This document shows positions 23,563 through 36,100 of a DNA stretch of 64,000 nucleotides, piece by piece. Below the pieces are notes generated by a model that saw nothing but the letters and a program-made list of their open reading frames with translations, had not been told where the DNA came from and did no database searches. Origin of the DNA: Talpa occidentalis (taxonomy: Eukaryota > Chordata > Mammalia > Eulipotyphla > Talpidae); NCBI RefSeq assembly GCF_014898055.3, contig NW_023603184.1, positions 149,734,149-149,798,148 of the forward strand, written 5' to 3'. How positions within the stretch are numbered: the first letter of the stretch is position 1; the number at the start of each line of letters is the position of its first letter. Position numbers and translations under genes: made by a program.

Positions 23563-23568
23563 TTTATT
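23563..23568 (-). terminator. Proximal poly(A) signal of IQCA1
   Basis: A second AATAAA on the minus strand 42 nt upstream of the distal one. Its downstream sequence is less GT-rich, so it is probably the weaker site. Confidence 0.4.
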
Positions 23569-23983
23569 AAAATATGTGCAAGATAATATACAGTATATAT
23601 GGAGTAATAAAAAGCTAGTGTACCGACGATAGACTTAAGTCACTTACTAGCTGACAAGTTAAGAGTACTTTCTATCAAATTTTAAATCTGGCAGTTAGTG
23701 CTGATGAGATGAAGGGTCCTACTGGGAGAAGTCGTGGAGCACGTGAAGACTGAGTTTTGGCTATGTACCAACTTCACATGGATAGGAAAACAATGACAGA
23801 CTCTAGAATAATCGTGGTGGAAAACTAACTGGGTGTGAGGCCAACCGAAGTCTAAGTGAGCAGGTGCAGGGGCTGATGAGCGTGACCTTCCGACAGGCGA
23901 TGGTGAATCTTCTCCCTGCAGAGCTGGGGTCACCGCCACTCTGGGAGGGACTCAGGGCATTGACTCAATGCCTTACAAAGGCG

Positions 23984-24103
23984 TTACTTTTTCTTTTTCC
24001 CTGGCTTTGCCTTCTTTTTTCCATTCTCCTTTTCTTTTTCTGCTTTACCTCCAGTCAGCGCCAACGCTCTCCGCTTCCCCATTGGGGTTTTGGTGTACCA
24101 GTC
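23984..24103 (-). CDS. IQCA1: IQCA1 last coding exon, lysine-rich C-terminal tail and stop
   Basis: The coding part is 120 nt, phase 0, encoding [16 protein letters not shown] and then a tail dominated by Lys and Glu that ends KPGKKKK before TAA at 23986-23984. The acceptor is TTTATTTTAG. The [16 protein letters not shown] junction is characteristic of the family. The tail is low complexity. Confidence 0.92.
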   Translation of the reverse strand, partial: DWYTKTPMGKRRALALTGGKAEKEKENGKKKAKPGKKKK

Positions 24104-27100
24104 CTAAAATAAAATAGATGTTTAGGAAAATATCAAAATTGCAGTGGTTCACTGGAATACTCTCAAATATAAAGATAACCTTGCTAGGAAGGGCAGGGCA
24201 GGCAGGCATTAAACTTTGGGCATTTGACAAATATTTACTATAAATTCTTTCTCAGGGGAGGTTTTCAAGCTGTAATTCTATATGATTTGAAACTTCTACC
24301 TCAAGGTGTTGTACGTTTCAGGGAATCACAGGCCAACTCTAACCAACAACACTTCCTCCCGAAGTCACCTTCCTCTTGGGGACTTTACTCCTGTGTTTTT
24401 GTTTTTGTCCTGTGACTGCTCCCTCCGCCTTGGTTCACACATACCACTGGAAGCTGGACCTGTGGTCAGGTGTGCGTTGTGGGAGACCCTTCAGCCGCTC
24501 TGGGGAGATGACTGGAAACAGGTGAAAATACCAAGATACCAGCAAAACACTTAGTGATTGCAGCTGGCTCTGAGGCAGCATTTTCCCTTTAACCTTCTCA
24601 TTTTATTTGAAACCTGAGAAACACTTTGGGTTTATAGCTGCATGGTAGTAGCAATTCATTGAATGACTATACAACATTATTTATGAATTCTTCCATTAAT
24701 GGACATGTAGTCCTTTTCCACTTTTTGTCATTGTGAACAATGTTGAAAATAGCAATTTTTTACATATCTTCTTGTACACATCTGAGAAAACTTCTCTAGG
24801 GCACAGAGATAAATGGAATTCCTGTGGGTGCAGGACATGAGCATCTTCAGTTTTGAGATTTCTGAGTTGCTCTTTGAAGTGGCCTTGAATGGGAAGTGAG
24901 CTCAGTTTTTGAATGTCTTGAGGCATTCTTAAGAGAATGTCTGTCTCTTGGCTGCTAGCTTAGCTGGATATCAACTTCAAGTAGAGCTGTCTGTCCTCAG
25001 TGCTTGGCGGATGTTACCTCCCTGTCTTCTGGCATTTATTCTTTGAAAGAGCTGTCTGATTTCTCGAGTGTCATTTCTTTGTTGCTATCTGTTGTCTTTT
25101 AAGAGTGGGCCACTGCCTTGTTCTCAGGTTTACAATACTGTATGTAGGTGTGGATTTATTTCTTCTGCTGGTTATTTGGAGTTTGCTTTAATCTGAGAAC
25201 TTTCATAGTACAAGAGGTTCCCTCCTCTTAAGGAGGCTTCCAGAGACATGCGGTGTGAAAGGGAATTCTGATTCTGTCCTGCTCGTTGTGTGGCCAACAT
25301 TGCAATGGGTGTGACTGCAGGGATGTAATTTTCCTCCCTTGTGTTTCTAGTTGCTTAAAGAAAAGACCTCTGGGTGCAGAAAGGGTGTGCACCTGTTTCC
25401 ATTTTGATGGAAGGGGGTGGGCAGCCTGCGGAGCAACTGCAGCCTGGACAGGGAGCAGGCACAGTGACCCCCATGCTTGGGTGCAGGCACCAGTTGTCTG
25501 CGACTCGACTCCTCCTTAACAGAGGGACTTGGATAAGGAGAGTCTTAAAAATTTTCTCTAGACTGAAAAATGTCTGTGTGCCTCTCAGAATGTATTAGCA
25601 AATTAGAGAATTAATTTTGGTGATTTCTCTTGTGACTTCCTATTGCAAGTGCACTGAGAAATGAAGTGTGTGGCGGCAAACACTGAGCAAGAGCAGTGCT
25701 GAATCGAAATCCATGATTGATGGAATGGTTTTCTCTGTGCCAAACTTGTTCCATTAGATGAAATACAAGTAGAAACCAGTGACAAACAAAAAAAGGGGGT
25801 ATGTGCCCGTGTGTGTGGGCACATACATGTGTGAAGGTGTGTCTCAGTGCACACATGTGCACAGGTGTGTGATGTCAAGCATGCTTGCACATACTTACAT
25901 GTGTCTGTGCACACCTGTGTGTGTGGGTGTGAACCAGTGGTTTTGACCTGCTACTCCATTCTGCAATTTGGTTACGGTTAATTTATAAGGTTATAAATCA
26001 TGATTTTTTTAAAAGTTGAAAGACTCCTCTACTGCTAAGGCTAAAAAGATTTTGTGATCCCCAAAACCAAGTCTTGAAATCTCATTGTTTCTGGCTCGCC
26101 CTCATGGGCCTCAGGAAGCCAGAAGCGGTGGCACGCGGGCTGGGCTGGCGCGGGGGTGACGCTCACCTTGAAGCTGTCCTCCTCCTCCTGGTACACGGGC
26201 TCCATGCTGGTCAGCGCCGAGATGAACTCGCCGGCGGTGAGCGGTTTGCGGCTTTGCTGCCGGACCCTGCGATCGGTGAGCACGCTCCGCACCACGTGGA
26301 CCATGTGCCCGGGGGTGAAGCCATCGCTGACCTTGGCCAGGCAGCTGACGTTCAGGGAGTTGCTCAGCACGCCCCCGTTGCGCTGGATGATTTCTTTCCA
26401 CAGGACTGTTGTGTCCAAGATGGGGGGAAGAGAGAACAAGGGTCACAACGCTCAGGAAATGGGGGACGAGGCCAGTTCTGGGCACAAAGTTGGGCTTGGC
26501 AAGACCATGTGACCCAGATGAGCAGAAGGCCGCCACCAGCGTCCCCCTGCGTCCTCGCCCGCTCCGAGCCCCCAGCTGGGACGGGAGACGGGCCTTCGCA
26601 TGGCCGCTCAGGGGTGTTCAAAAGCTTTCAAGGGTGGAAGCTCACATGTGGGGTCACTGCTTACCAGACACTATTTTCCACAATGCCTGGGTAGGTCAGC
26701 GGGAGTTGACTCGAGGAGGGGCTTAGTCACAAACTTCCCTCCTCGCGGTGGTTCCCTGCGGGTTTGGGAAGCTGCTTCCCGTTCCCGCGCGGTCTGAGAT
26801 GCTGCGCCACACGCTGTGCAAAACAGAGCCCCCTGCCCTGCAGATGCCCCTGGCGTGCCTGGACGCCTGCCCGACAGCAGCCTGTCGCTTCTTTGGGCTC
26901 CTGAGACCGGGGGGGTAACAGTGACTCCCAGGGTGCCGTGACAATGAACCACGGGACTGCTCCTGTGGTTTACTTGGCGCCGGGCAGAGGACACCACACG
27001 GCCTTGGACGTGGCGTCACGCTGGAGGACGACGCCTGTTTCGTAAAGGGAGGCTGCGCTGCCGGTGGCTGAGGCCAAGGCTGCACAGGCGGTGCCCCCTG

Positions 27101-30100
27101 GAGGGGTTGCTGGTGAGGATAGACAGCCCCAGGGAAAATGCCAGAGCATCGCATGTTGGGGTCATGCAGGACTGCAGGAGAAGCGGAGGTTATTCAGCTT
27201 TGGGATTCAGCATTTCCAGGGTCAGCGATTCCGGCCCCGCCGCGCCGATCTTGCAGAAGGCCGTGGCGGGCCTCAGGAGGTGCGGAGCCTCCGGCAGCCA
27301 ACCTCAGAGAGGACAAGTTTGGAGGCTTTGCAAGTAGCCGAGCAGCTGACACTGTTGCGGGTGTGGTGCTGTTGCCGCCCGGCAGGGAAGCCAGAGACCC
27401 GGAGCCGCGCCTCGCTGAGCGGTGAGTAGGCCCGTTTGTCGGATTGGTCAGCCGCTGCAGCTGCCGTCTGAGTGTCGCTTGTCGGGTGCTCGCTGGGGGG
27501 TCCCGGCAGCTCCGGGCGCGCCTCCTGCCGTGTCTTCTGCTGTCTTCGTGAGGTGGAACCTGGCATGGAGTCTGGCTGCCGTGTGTCTGCAGTGGCAGGA
27601 AGACGCCATCTTAGCTGCTTTTGTTTAAAAGAAAACACTGGACATGGCTTTGGGTGAGGTAAATGGCCATTTTTGGCCTCCGTAACTCTTTGTTTTCCTT
27701 GGTTTGTAAAATAAATCCCATTGCTGTTGTTTTCTGGGCCTGAGCAGTCTTGCAACTGTGTGCTGGGGTGAAGAGCTCAGTGACCGGTAGTGTCACTTTG
27801 GGCAGTGTCCTTGGCCAGTTTTAGTGCCCCTTGCTGCCCTGTATCAGCTGCAGGGCAGGAGTGAGTGGGTGTGGTGGGGCCAGCTGCAGCCTGGTGTGAG
27901 GGGGTGTGCGGCCCTCGATCCTGGTTGGTCTTGGCAGCGAGATCTGGCAAACGTCCCTAACGCGCGCAGGCCCTCCTGAGGAATACTGGCGGCAGTGCGT
28001 AAACCCCTCTACGGCACGACCTGGGCATAGAGGGCCCCGTGCACTCAGTGCCCGTGCTGCCCAGACCCTGACCCACTCGTCTGCTGCCGGCTCGGCCAGG
28101 AGGGCCTGCAGAGCTCCTTGGAGCCACACAGAGACTGGCCGGTGGGTCACGGGTTACCCTGTGATTTCCCCAAGTCCTCTCTGGTGCAGGTCCTGAGCCC
28201 CACCCGGGGCAGGAGAGCTTCTGCCTCGGGGCCACAGCGAATACTTGGCCTCGAGGACCAGAGGGGCTCCAGACCGGCCCGAAAGCAACACATGTCCCCT
28301 GCACCAGCCCTGCCCCTTCCGGTCCCACCTTGGGGCCTGCAGGTGGACACAGGGGACTGGCTTTGCCTTTCCAGTTGTCAGTAGTTCCATTTGGCACTGA
28401 AGCTTCCAGATACTCATTAAGACGTCAGCTACAAAAGGCGGCACAAAACAGATGACGGGGTCTTTCTAGGTGCATTTGTGTGACGACAGCTCGCAGCAGG
28501 CGAGCCCCTCTTGGGGCGGAGTCAGACCCGGACCTCAGGCCCGCCCTGCAAGCCAGGCGGCCTTCTTGCAGACCCAGTGTCCCGCTTCTCGTCTGAACAA
28601 AGCACAAGCTGATCTGGGGGTGACCTGGAGGCAGAGAAGGGAACCCCTAGCATGGGAGGTCACAGGACGGCCTCTGCAAGTGGGGGACTCCTAGGTGCCC
28701 CAAGTTGGGAGCCAGAGCAGCCTCAGTCTTGGGCATGGACAGCTGAGACTCCTGGGGCGGCTTGGGGGGAGCCAGGCAGGGGGCAAGTAGGGAGTCCCGG
28801 GGTTCCCTGGCACAAGCTCAGCTGCCCCCCGCCAAGTTCCAGCAGCCCCAGCTGTCCTGCCTCCTGCTCGAGGTCTCCCCAGTGGGAAAGGCTTGCTAGG
28901 GACGGGCTGAAAACTGCTTGCCCTGGGACCGACCGCCGTGAAACTGACTGATGCCGAAAGGAACGGCGCTTGAAGCCATGCGGCGTCTCGGACCGGGCGC
29001 TTCGAGCACACCAGCATGGGACCCCCAAAGCTCACTGCTCAGGGTGGTTTCAGGGGGCGGGCCTGCCTGGCCACAGCCGGCTCCAGAGGCAGACGGGGGG
29101 AGACTCGGCCTCTTCTCGTCGGACACACCCAAAAGAACGGCTTCTACTGCGATTATGGAGCCACCGAGCGGGCAGGGGTGCGGCGGCTTGTGGAGGTGGG
29201 ACCCCACGGCCAGCACCAGAGCTGGAGGCGAGTCGCTGACCCGGGATGCGTTGGAGCCCCCAGGCTTGCGGGTGGACAGCCAGGGAGGACCGCGCCGGGA
29301 TGGCGAGGGCTGAAGGCCGCGCTGCAGACCCGCTTTGCAACTGCGAGATCCTGGGGTTGGCCCCTCTGCGTTGGACGGTCTGGTTCTGTCGTGGCCAGTG
29401 CTCCGGAGAAGGCAGCACCCCAACATTTCTTTTTCATTTGGGAGTTTACAAAGCACAAGAAGTGAGCAGTGTGGTTCGGATGCGCTCTGGCCTCTGAAAC
29501 CTGGAATCCAGAACAATCGGAAGTCGTGGGCTGGGTTCCCGCGAGCAGACTCTGGGTCCCGTCATGAACGGGGTTATCAGCGAGCGGACCCCAGGGAGGA
29601 GAGGAGGGGGCATTGCGAGCATGGAGGGAAGGCAGCCCAAGGGGCTTCTGGGCACCAGATAAGGCATTAATCAACCTTGTGGGTGGATGTTCCTTGCAGA
29701 CATTTTGAAGGAACAGCTTGATTTGGGGAAGGAGGCAGATGCTGAGTCACACTGGGTGAACCTTAAAACTGTGCCCCTGGCAGAGGGGCCCTTGTTCCCG
29801 GCCCTGTTGTTCCCCCGTTGCTCCCCGCGCTGCTGGAGGCGGGGAGGGCGGGTGGTCGGTGTCTCGCACAGCTTGGGGCTCCGCCGCGGAGCAGAGGCCC
29901 AGGTGAAGGATCCGCAGCCGCTGCGTGGAGGGCTGGGCGGGACCCCCTGGATTGCGGCAAAGGGGGGGACAGCCCTTCTCCCAGGCAGACGCCCCAGCCG
30001 CGGCGGGTGACTGTGAAGCTTCACTGGAGGAAGGGCTGGGCGCGCGGGTGCTGTCGGCGGGTGGCGGCCTGAATGAGCTGCCCTCCCGGAGAGATGGGAG

Positions 30101-33100
30101 GCGCCCATGGCTTCGTGGACAGAGCCCGGGGCTGGGGCCACCTGTCTGCAGGTCTGTCACCTGCCCGGGGGGGCATCTCCCCGAAAACCCGTGAGGAGCC
30201 AGAATCCAACGGACGGAGGAGGAAGGACGCAGCTGTCTTCTTGTCCGTCCAAAGTTTTGTTTCCAAAGGGCCCGTGGTTTGTCGACTAGAAGTGACTGAC
30301 CACAGCGGAAGGTCAGGCTGTAGCACGGAAGAAGAGGCCAAGAGGGGCAAGGAGGCAGGCGGCGGCCAGTCAGGAACGGGAATCCTCCATGGTCCCGGCC
30401 CGCTGGCGCGCGGCCCTCCCTGCACGGTGGAGCGGATGGGACTGGGGGAGACGGACAGACACTGAGCCCACACTCGTGTCTGTCCCCGTCTATCACACTG
30501 ACCCACTGCACCCAGGCTCCCGGGCCCCCGTGGCACCGCCTCCTGGGAGGTCAGCACGATGCTGGGCTAGCGCGAGGCTGGGAAGAAACGGTCCCACCCC
30601 CAGCAAAGAAGTGGCACCTGAGGGGAGACACCATGCACTGCTGCAGCTGGGCAGTGCCCGTGGCAGAGAAATCAGCACCCACAGGCTTTGCCCAGCTTCC
30701 GGGCCAAAAAGAATCACCCTCTGCAGCCCCCTTCTGCCTGGGGGAGAAAGAAATATGTGACGACAGGCCAGACGCCCGTCTCCCCCCATGACCCTGCGGT
30801 TTGCCCAGCCCTGGTGTCCAGGTGCCCACACCTGGCAGTGCCACGCCTTGCTTACCTGCCTGCTGCCGAGGAGTGGGTGGGAGGCCCACCCGCCATCACA
30901 CCGCCCCGCCACCACCCCGCCTCGCCGTGCCCCCTCAGTCACCCACACGGGAAGGGCGGGGCTGGGGGCACTTGCCATATCGGGATGCGTAGTCTGGTCT
31001 GGGCACCAGAATGATTTTTTGGTAAAACTTGCAGAAAGACTGCAGCTCCGCATCGAAGGGCCGCCGCGTCGTGCCCACGACCAGGATCCTGTCATCCGGC
31101 CGCAGGAGCTTCAGGATTTGGGGCAGCTGTTTTTTCAGGCGCTTGGGCTCAAGCTGGGAGACAGGGAGAGGGAGGCTGAGTCCACCCGCGGGAGAGCAAA
31201 GAGATGAAGAAGCCCCTCCGGGGCGCCCGGCGGCGCACGCGTCTCAGCGCCTTCCCAGCCCTGCAAGGCCGCGTGTGTCCCGGGGTGGCTGCGCTGCTCA
31301 GCTGGGGGAGGGTTTCGCGCCAGAGTCTCTGGTGCTGGGATTTGGAAAGGAGGGAGGCAGGCAGGCCCTGACGGAACATTCTAGCACCTTAGCCCCCAGG
31401 ACGCGACCTGGCCGAGGAAGCTGGCCGGGCTCCCCCGCCCCTTGGGCCGCTCAGGTGGTGTTTGAAGGCGACCCCAGATTTTGTTGCCTTTGCCTCAGCG
31501 GGGCGGGCCGCCCCGGACTCGGGTCTGAAACCCCGTTACGTAAGCCGGGACTCTCCTCTCTGAAGCGCTGTGCAGGTGGACGGAGCCTGCGGTATTTTAG
31601 CTGGTCTCGGCGCTAATGAGGGAGAGGAGCAGGATGTGAGCCTCGGGAGGGAGACGCCAGCCCTCGGGGCGCAGAGGCGGCCACGTTGCCATGGCAACAC
31701 ACCTGCTGTCCACGAACCTCGCCTGGCAGAGCCCAGAGGAAGCGTGGGAAGGAAGATGCCAGGGTGACCGGGCCTCCCCGAGACACCCTGCCAGCGGCTT
31801 CGCTGTTTTCGCTCCCGCTGGACGCAGGGGCAGACGAGCCCGTCGCATCTGCTGGTTGAGCCAGAGAGAGAAAGAGGCCCGGCCCGGCCCGGCGCTCGTG
31901 GGGCCGCGGGGAGAGACCGTGGGCGGCCGGGGAGGGAAGGGCTGGGCTCGCCGTGGACCCCACCCCAGGGAACGAGCACGCGCAGGAGCGTGGGGCCACA
32001 CTGGCGGGCAGGGGCCCGAGTGCTGTGGATCTGTGGGGCCTGCGGGTCAGGACAGCACGTGCTATGGACCCCCCTGGCCTGCAGAGCTGGGAGTCACTCG
32101 GATCCCCAAACTGCTCTGCAGGTGGAGCGGCGAGTGTGGCTCGGACGGAGGGGTGAGGAACAGCGAGGGGAGAGACGAGAGCAGGCTTTCCAGGAGGGGC
32201 CGGGGCCACCGGGTGCACGTGGGAGGGTGTGGGAGCATGGGGTACCCGCGCCCCACTCTGAGGCTCTTGCCGCACAGCGCCCACGGGGATGGTTTGCCGC
32301 CCTCCTCACCGCCGAAAAGGCAAGCTCAGCGCCTGGGTTGACAGGTGGCAGGAAGGAGGGAGGACAGGGGAGAGCAGGATCCCAGGGGCCTTTGGGAGGA
32401 AAGTTCTATGGGAAGTCGCCAAACCGGGGGGGCTTCGGCTCCAACAAGGCAGGAAGGGGGACTTGCCTTGACCTCCAGGTTCAGGACGGACTTAGTTCCA
32501 TCTGACCTTGCACTGTACTTGCTGCACCCAGGCCGGCGAGGGGCCTTCAAGCTTAACGCCGCTCGTCAGCGGCACAGTGAGCGGAATCTGTCACCCCAGA
32601 GACCTTCCTGGCCAAAAGGCTGATGGAATGGGTGGGGCTCTGAGGCGGGGTGGAGCTTGCTTTTGATATATTTATGTAACATTCACCAAAGACTATTCCG
32701 AAGGCCAGTAGTTATGTGAAAAAATGTTCTTCCTCACTTCTAATGGGAGAGATGCAGGAAAAGCCAGAGATGCCACCTGCTCCCTGTGAGACCAGCAGGG
32801 CCCAGCCTCAGGGCCGGGCGCCGAGAAGCAGGGGCCTCAGCACTCCTTGCACAGGCATCTCAACTGTGACGGCCATTATGGGAATAGATTTGAATTTACC
32901 TTAAAAACTAAGGAGGGAAATACATGACCCGGCAGTTCTACCCTTGGGCGCCCCTCCTCAGAACATGCAACCGGCCGTGCAAAAATCCCTGCGTGGTTTA
33001 TCGCGGCATAATTTACAACAGGGAGGACGTGGGAGAGGCCTAGATGTCCGTCAACAGGTGACGGGATCGAGCAGGTTGGCGTGTCCACGCCGCGGACGGC

Positions 33101-36100
33101 TGTTCCATCACAAGGAGGGATGAGCCGCAGTCAGTGAGAGCAACGTGGAGGGAGGGAGCGACGCAGTTAGAGGGAACAATGCACGTCAGAAATGACAAAG
33201 TGACGGCAGTCAGGGTGACAAAGACAAATCCTGGACCTTTCCATGGCGGACGGTTTGACAAAGTAAAATACCTGCACAAACCCAGCCGACATTAATGAAC
33301 GATCTCAGGATTCCGGGGTTAGGGAGGAGGAGGGAGAGAGGACGGGACACAGGGATGTCATGGAAGGTGATGGGGCAATTGTGGAAAAAGAAAATAAACT
33401 CTGTCCGGGGCGCCCCCAGGACGACCCGATCGCCTCGTCTCTTCCACGGAGGAGGCAGAGCTTCATCTGCGAGCTTTGTCTGCGGCGACTGCCTGTAAAC
33501 TCCCTCACTGAGCTTCCCCCCTCTCCTCACAGGCCCCCGTCTCGGCGGAGCTGTCTGCATGAAGCCACGGGAAAGGCATCCCGCAGGGCCGGGCCCCTCC
33601 CGTGTAGCCAGGGCGGGCGCGTGTTATGAGTTCACGTCTGTCTCGCGCTTGCCTGCTCCTTCGCAGCCTGCAAGGACCCCCGGACACTGCCACGACAGCA
33701 GCTGCCGCGGGCTTGCCGGGCGCAGACCTGCTCGCGCCCTCCGCGGCTCGGAGAGGTGGACACGGGCATCGGGCCGTGGCTCGTGACTCACGAGAGATGG
33801 AGCCGGGCGGACAACCCGAACCTGGACAGACCCGGCGCTGAACATGGAGGCAGCCACGCCAGAGCCTCGTCCTCCTTCTCTGGGGCCACCTCCTTGTTGA
33901 GAGAGGTTGTCGGGGCACTGCGGGTCTCCCCCAAAGCCCAAGCGCCCTTCCTCGGGAAGAGCCCATCTCAGTGGAGGGCTTGGTGGCAGCCTTGCTGAGA
34001 TGTCACGTAGCCTGTAATTCAGCGGCTTATGTTATTAGTGGGGAGTTGTGCAACACCACCACGGTTGATCGTAGAGCACTTCCTTTTTTTCCCCCCAAAC
34101 CTCTTCTCCAGTCTCAGGCAACCCCACGAGTCTACTTTTGGTCCTAAGGATTTGTGCATTCCGGATGTTTCCTACAAGCAGAATCATACCCTGCGTGCCG
34201 TGCAGCGTGTGTGTTCTTCACTTAGCATCGTACTTTCGGCCTGGCCCACGCCACATCAGCTGCGGAGGGCCGTGCCCACGGAGGCGCTGCATTCACCTCT
34301 CCGTCCATCAGCTGGTGATGTTTGATTTGTTCCCGCTCGTCTGCTATTGTGACTTCAGCTGCTGTGAAACATTTACGCACAGGATTTTTGTGGACACATA
34401 TTTTCATTTCTCTTGGGTGTATACCCAGGCATTGAATTGCTGGGTCATACGGTTACCGGATGTCTAACCTTTTGAAGAACTGTCAAACTGTTTCCCCAAG
34501 TGGCTGCACCGTTTTACAATCCGACCAGCAGAGTACAAAGGTTCAAGTTTCTCATTGTCCTTGACAATACTTGTTGTCTGTTTTTCTTTTTCTCTTTGAT
34601 TCTAGTCACCCTAGTGGGCACGAAGTGGTATCTCACTGCGGTTCTGGTTTGTATCTTCCTGAGGACTCATGATGTTCAGCATAATTTCATGCGCTTATTG
34701 GCCCTTTGTACAACCTCTTTGGAAAAACACGTATTCAGATCCACTGCCAACTTTTTAATTGGGTGGTCCTTTTATTATTGACTTGTGAGAGTTCTTTATG
34801 GTTCAAGACGCAAGTGCCTGATCAGATACATGCAAATATTTTCTCCCATTCTAAGGTTTGTCCTTTTAGTTTCTTGATGGTGTCCTTTCATAGCAAAAAT
34901 GCTTTTATTTTTTGACGAGGTGCAATTTAATATTTCTTGGGCTGCCTGTCATCCTGGAGTCATATCTAAGACACTATTGCTTAATCCAAGGTCACGAGGG
35001 TTTATGCTTCTATTTTCTTCTAAGTGTTTTTATAGTTTTAGCTCTTACTTTTAGATCTTTGATGCATTGTGCTTGACTTTTCTATACAGTGTGAGGTAGG
35101 GGTCCCCTTCATTATTTTACAGGTGTCTATCCTGTGGACCCAGCTCCATTTGTTGCAGAGACTATTTTTTATCCATTGAATGGTCTTGGCACCTTTGTCA
35201 AAAAAATCAACAGCTGGGAAATGTCAGGGTTTATTTCTGGACCCTCAATTCCAGTCCATTGATGTGTATGTCTCTCCTTGTGCTACTGCACACTGTCCTG
35301 ACTTCTGCGGCTTTGTAATTGGGAACCATCAGTCTCCCAACTCTGTTCTTTTTAAAGATTACTGAGCTCTTGTGGGTCCCTTGAATTTCCATATGAAGTA
35401 TTATATCTATTTCAGATAAATCAGCTTGAACTTGGGTGGGGCTGCTTTGACTTTGCACATCAGTTTGGGGGTGATTGCCGTCTTAGACGTTTTTCCTCCA
35501 ATGAACGTGAAGCATCTGTCCACATGTCTAGGTTTTCCTTAACATCTTCAACAATGTCATCATCATTTTCAGAGCAGTCTTGCACTTTGCTGGATTTGTT
35601 CCTAAGTATTTTATTTTTTTGATTGGATTCTTTTCTTCATTTAAGTTTTTGATTTTTTGTTACAAATATATAGAAATAAAATTGCTTTTTGTATATTGAC
35701 AGTCTATTCTGCAACCTTACTGAAGTTATTTATTAGTTTTAACTTTTTAGGGGATGTCTCAGAATGATCTGTGTCCAAGGTCATGTCCTCTGCGAGGCCA
35801 GACCACCAGGCATCTTGCTGTCATTTCTACCCGTACCCACAGGCGTCCAGGGTCTGCTCTGCTCCATTGGGAGGTAGGGCAGGCCCTACTGAGCCCACCC
35901 GGGGAGCATGGGGGGTGGTGGGGCTGAGGAGGACAGAGGAGCTTAAGTGAAGAGCAAAGCACAGAGAGGGATGATCTGGGGTGAGACTCCTGAGGCCGCG
36001 GAAGTGGGGCCTCCTGACCGCAAGAGGAGGGGCTTGCTGGTGGGGCACTATGGAAACGGATGCTCCCAAAGGCCTGCTCCAGGTTCTTGCAGAAATCGGC

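Larger units (their letters stand above)
23500..23983 (-). other. IQCA1: IQCA1 3' untranslated region
   Basis: Unique, moderately AT-rich sequence follows the stop codon for about 480 nt and ends just past an AATAAA signal. No repeat is recognised within it, whereas a MIR fragment begins just beyond at about 23460. The 3' end is inferred from the poly(A) signals and not observed. Confidence 0.65.
24104..26166 (-). other. IQCA1: IQCA1 last intron (2063 nt)
   Basis: GT donor (GTGAGC) and AG acceptor. It contains the L1 remnant at 24640-25200 and the GT-rich tract at 25798-25935. Confidence 0.85.

Noticed and set aside
30971..30976. Alternative GT donor four bases further into the intron
   Set aside because: It would put the join to the exon at 26405 out of frame, whereas the GC donor gives the expected family sequence at the junction.
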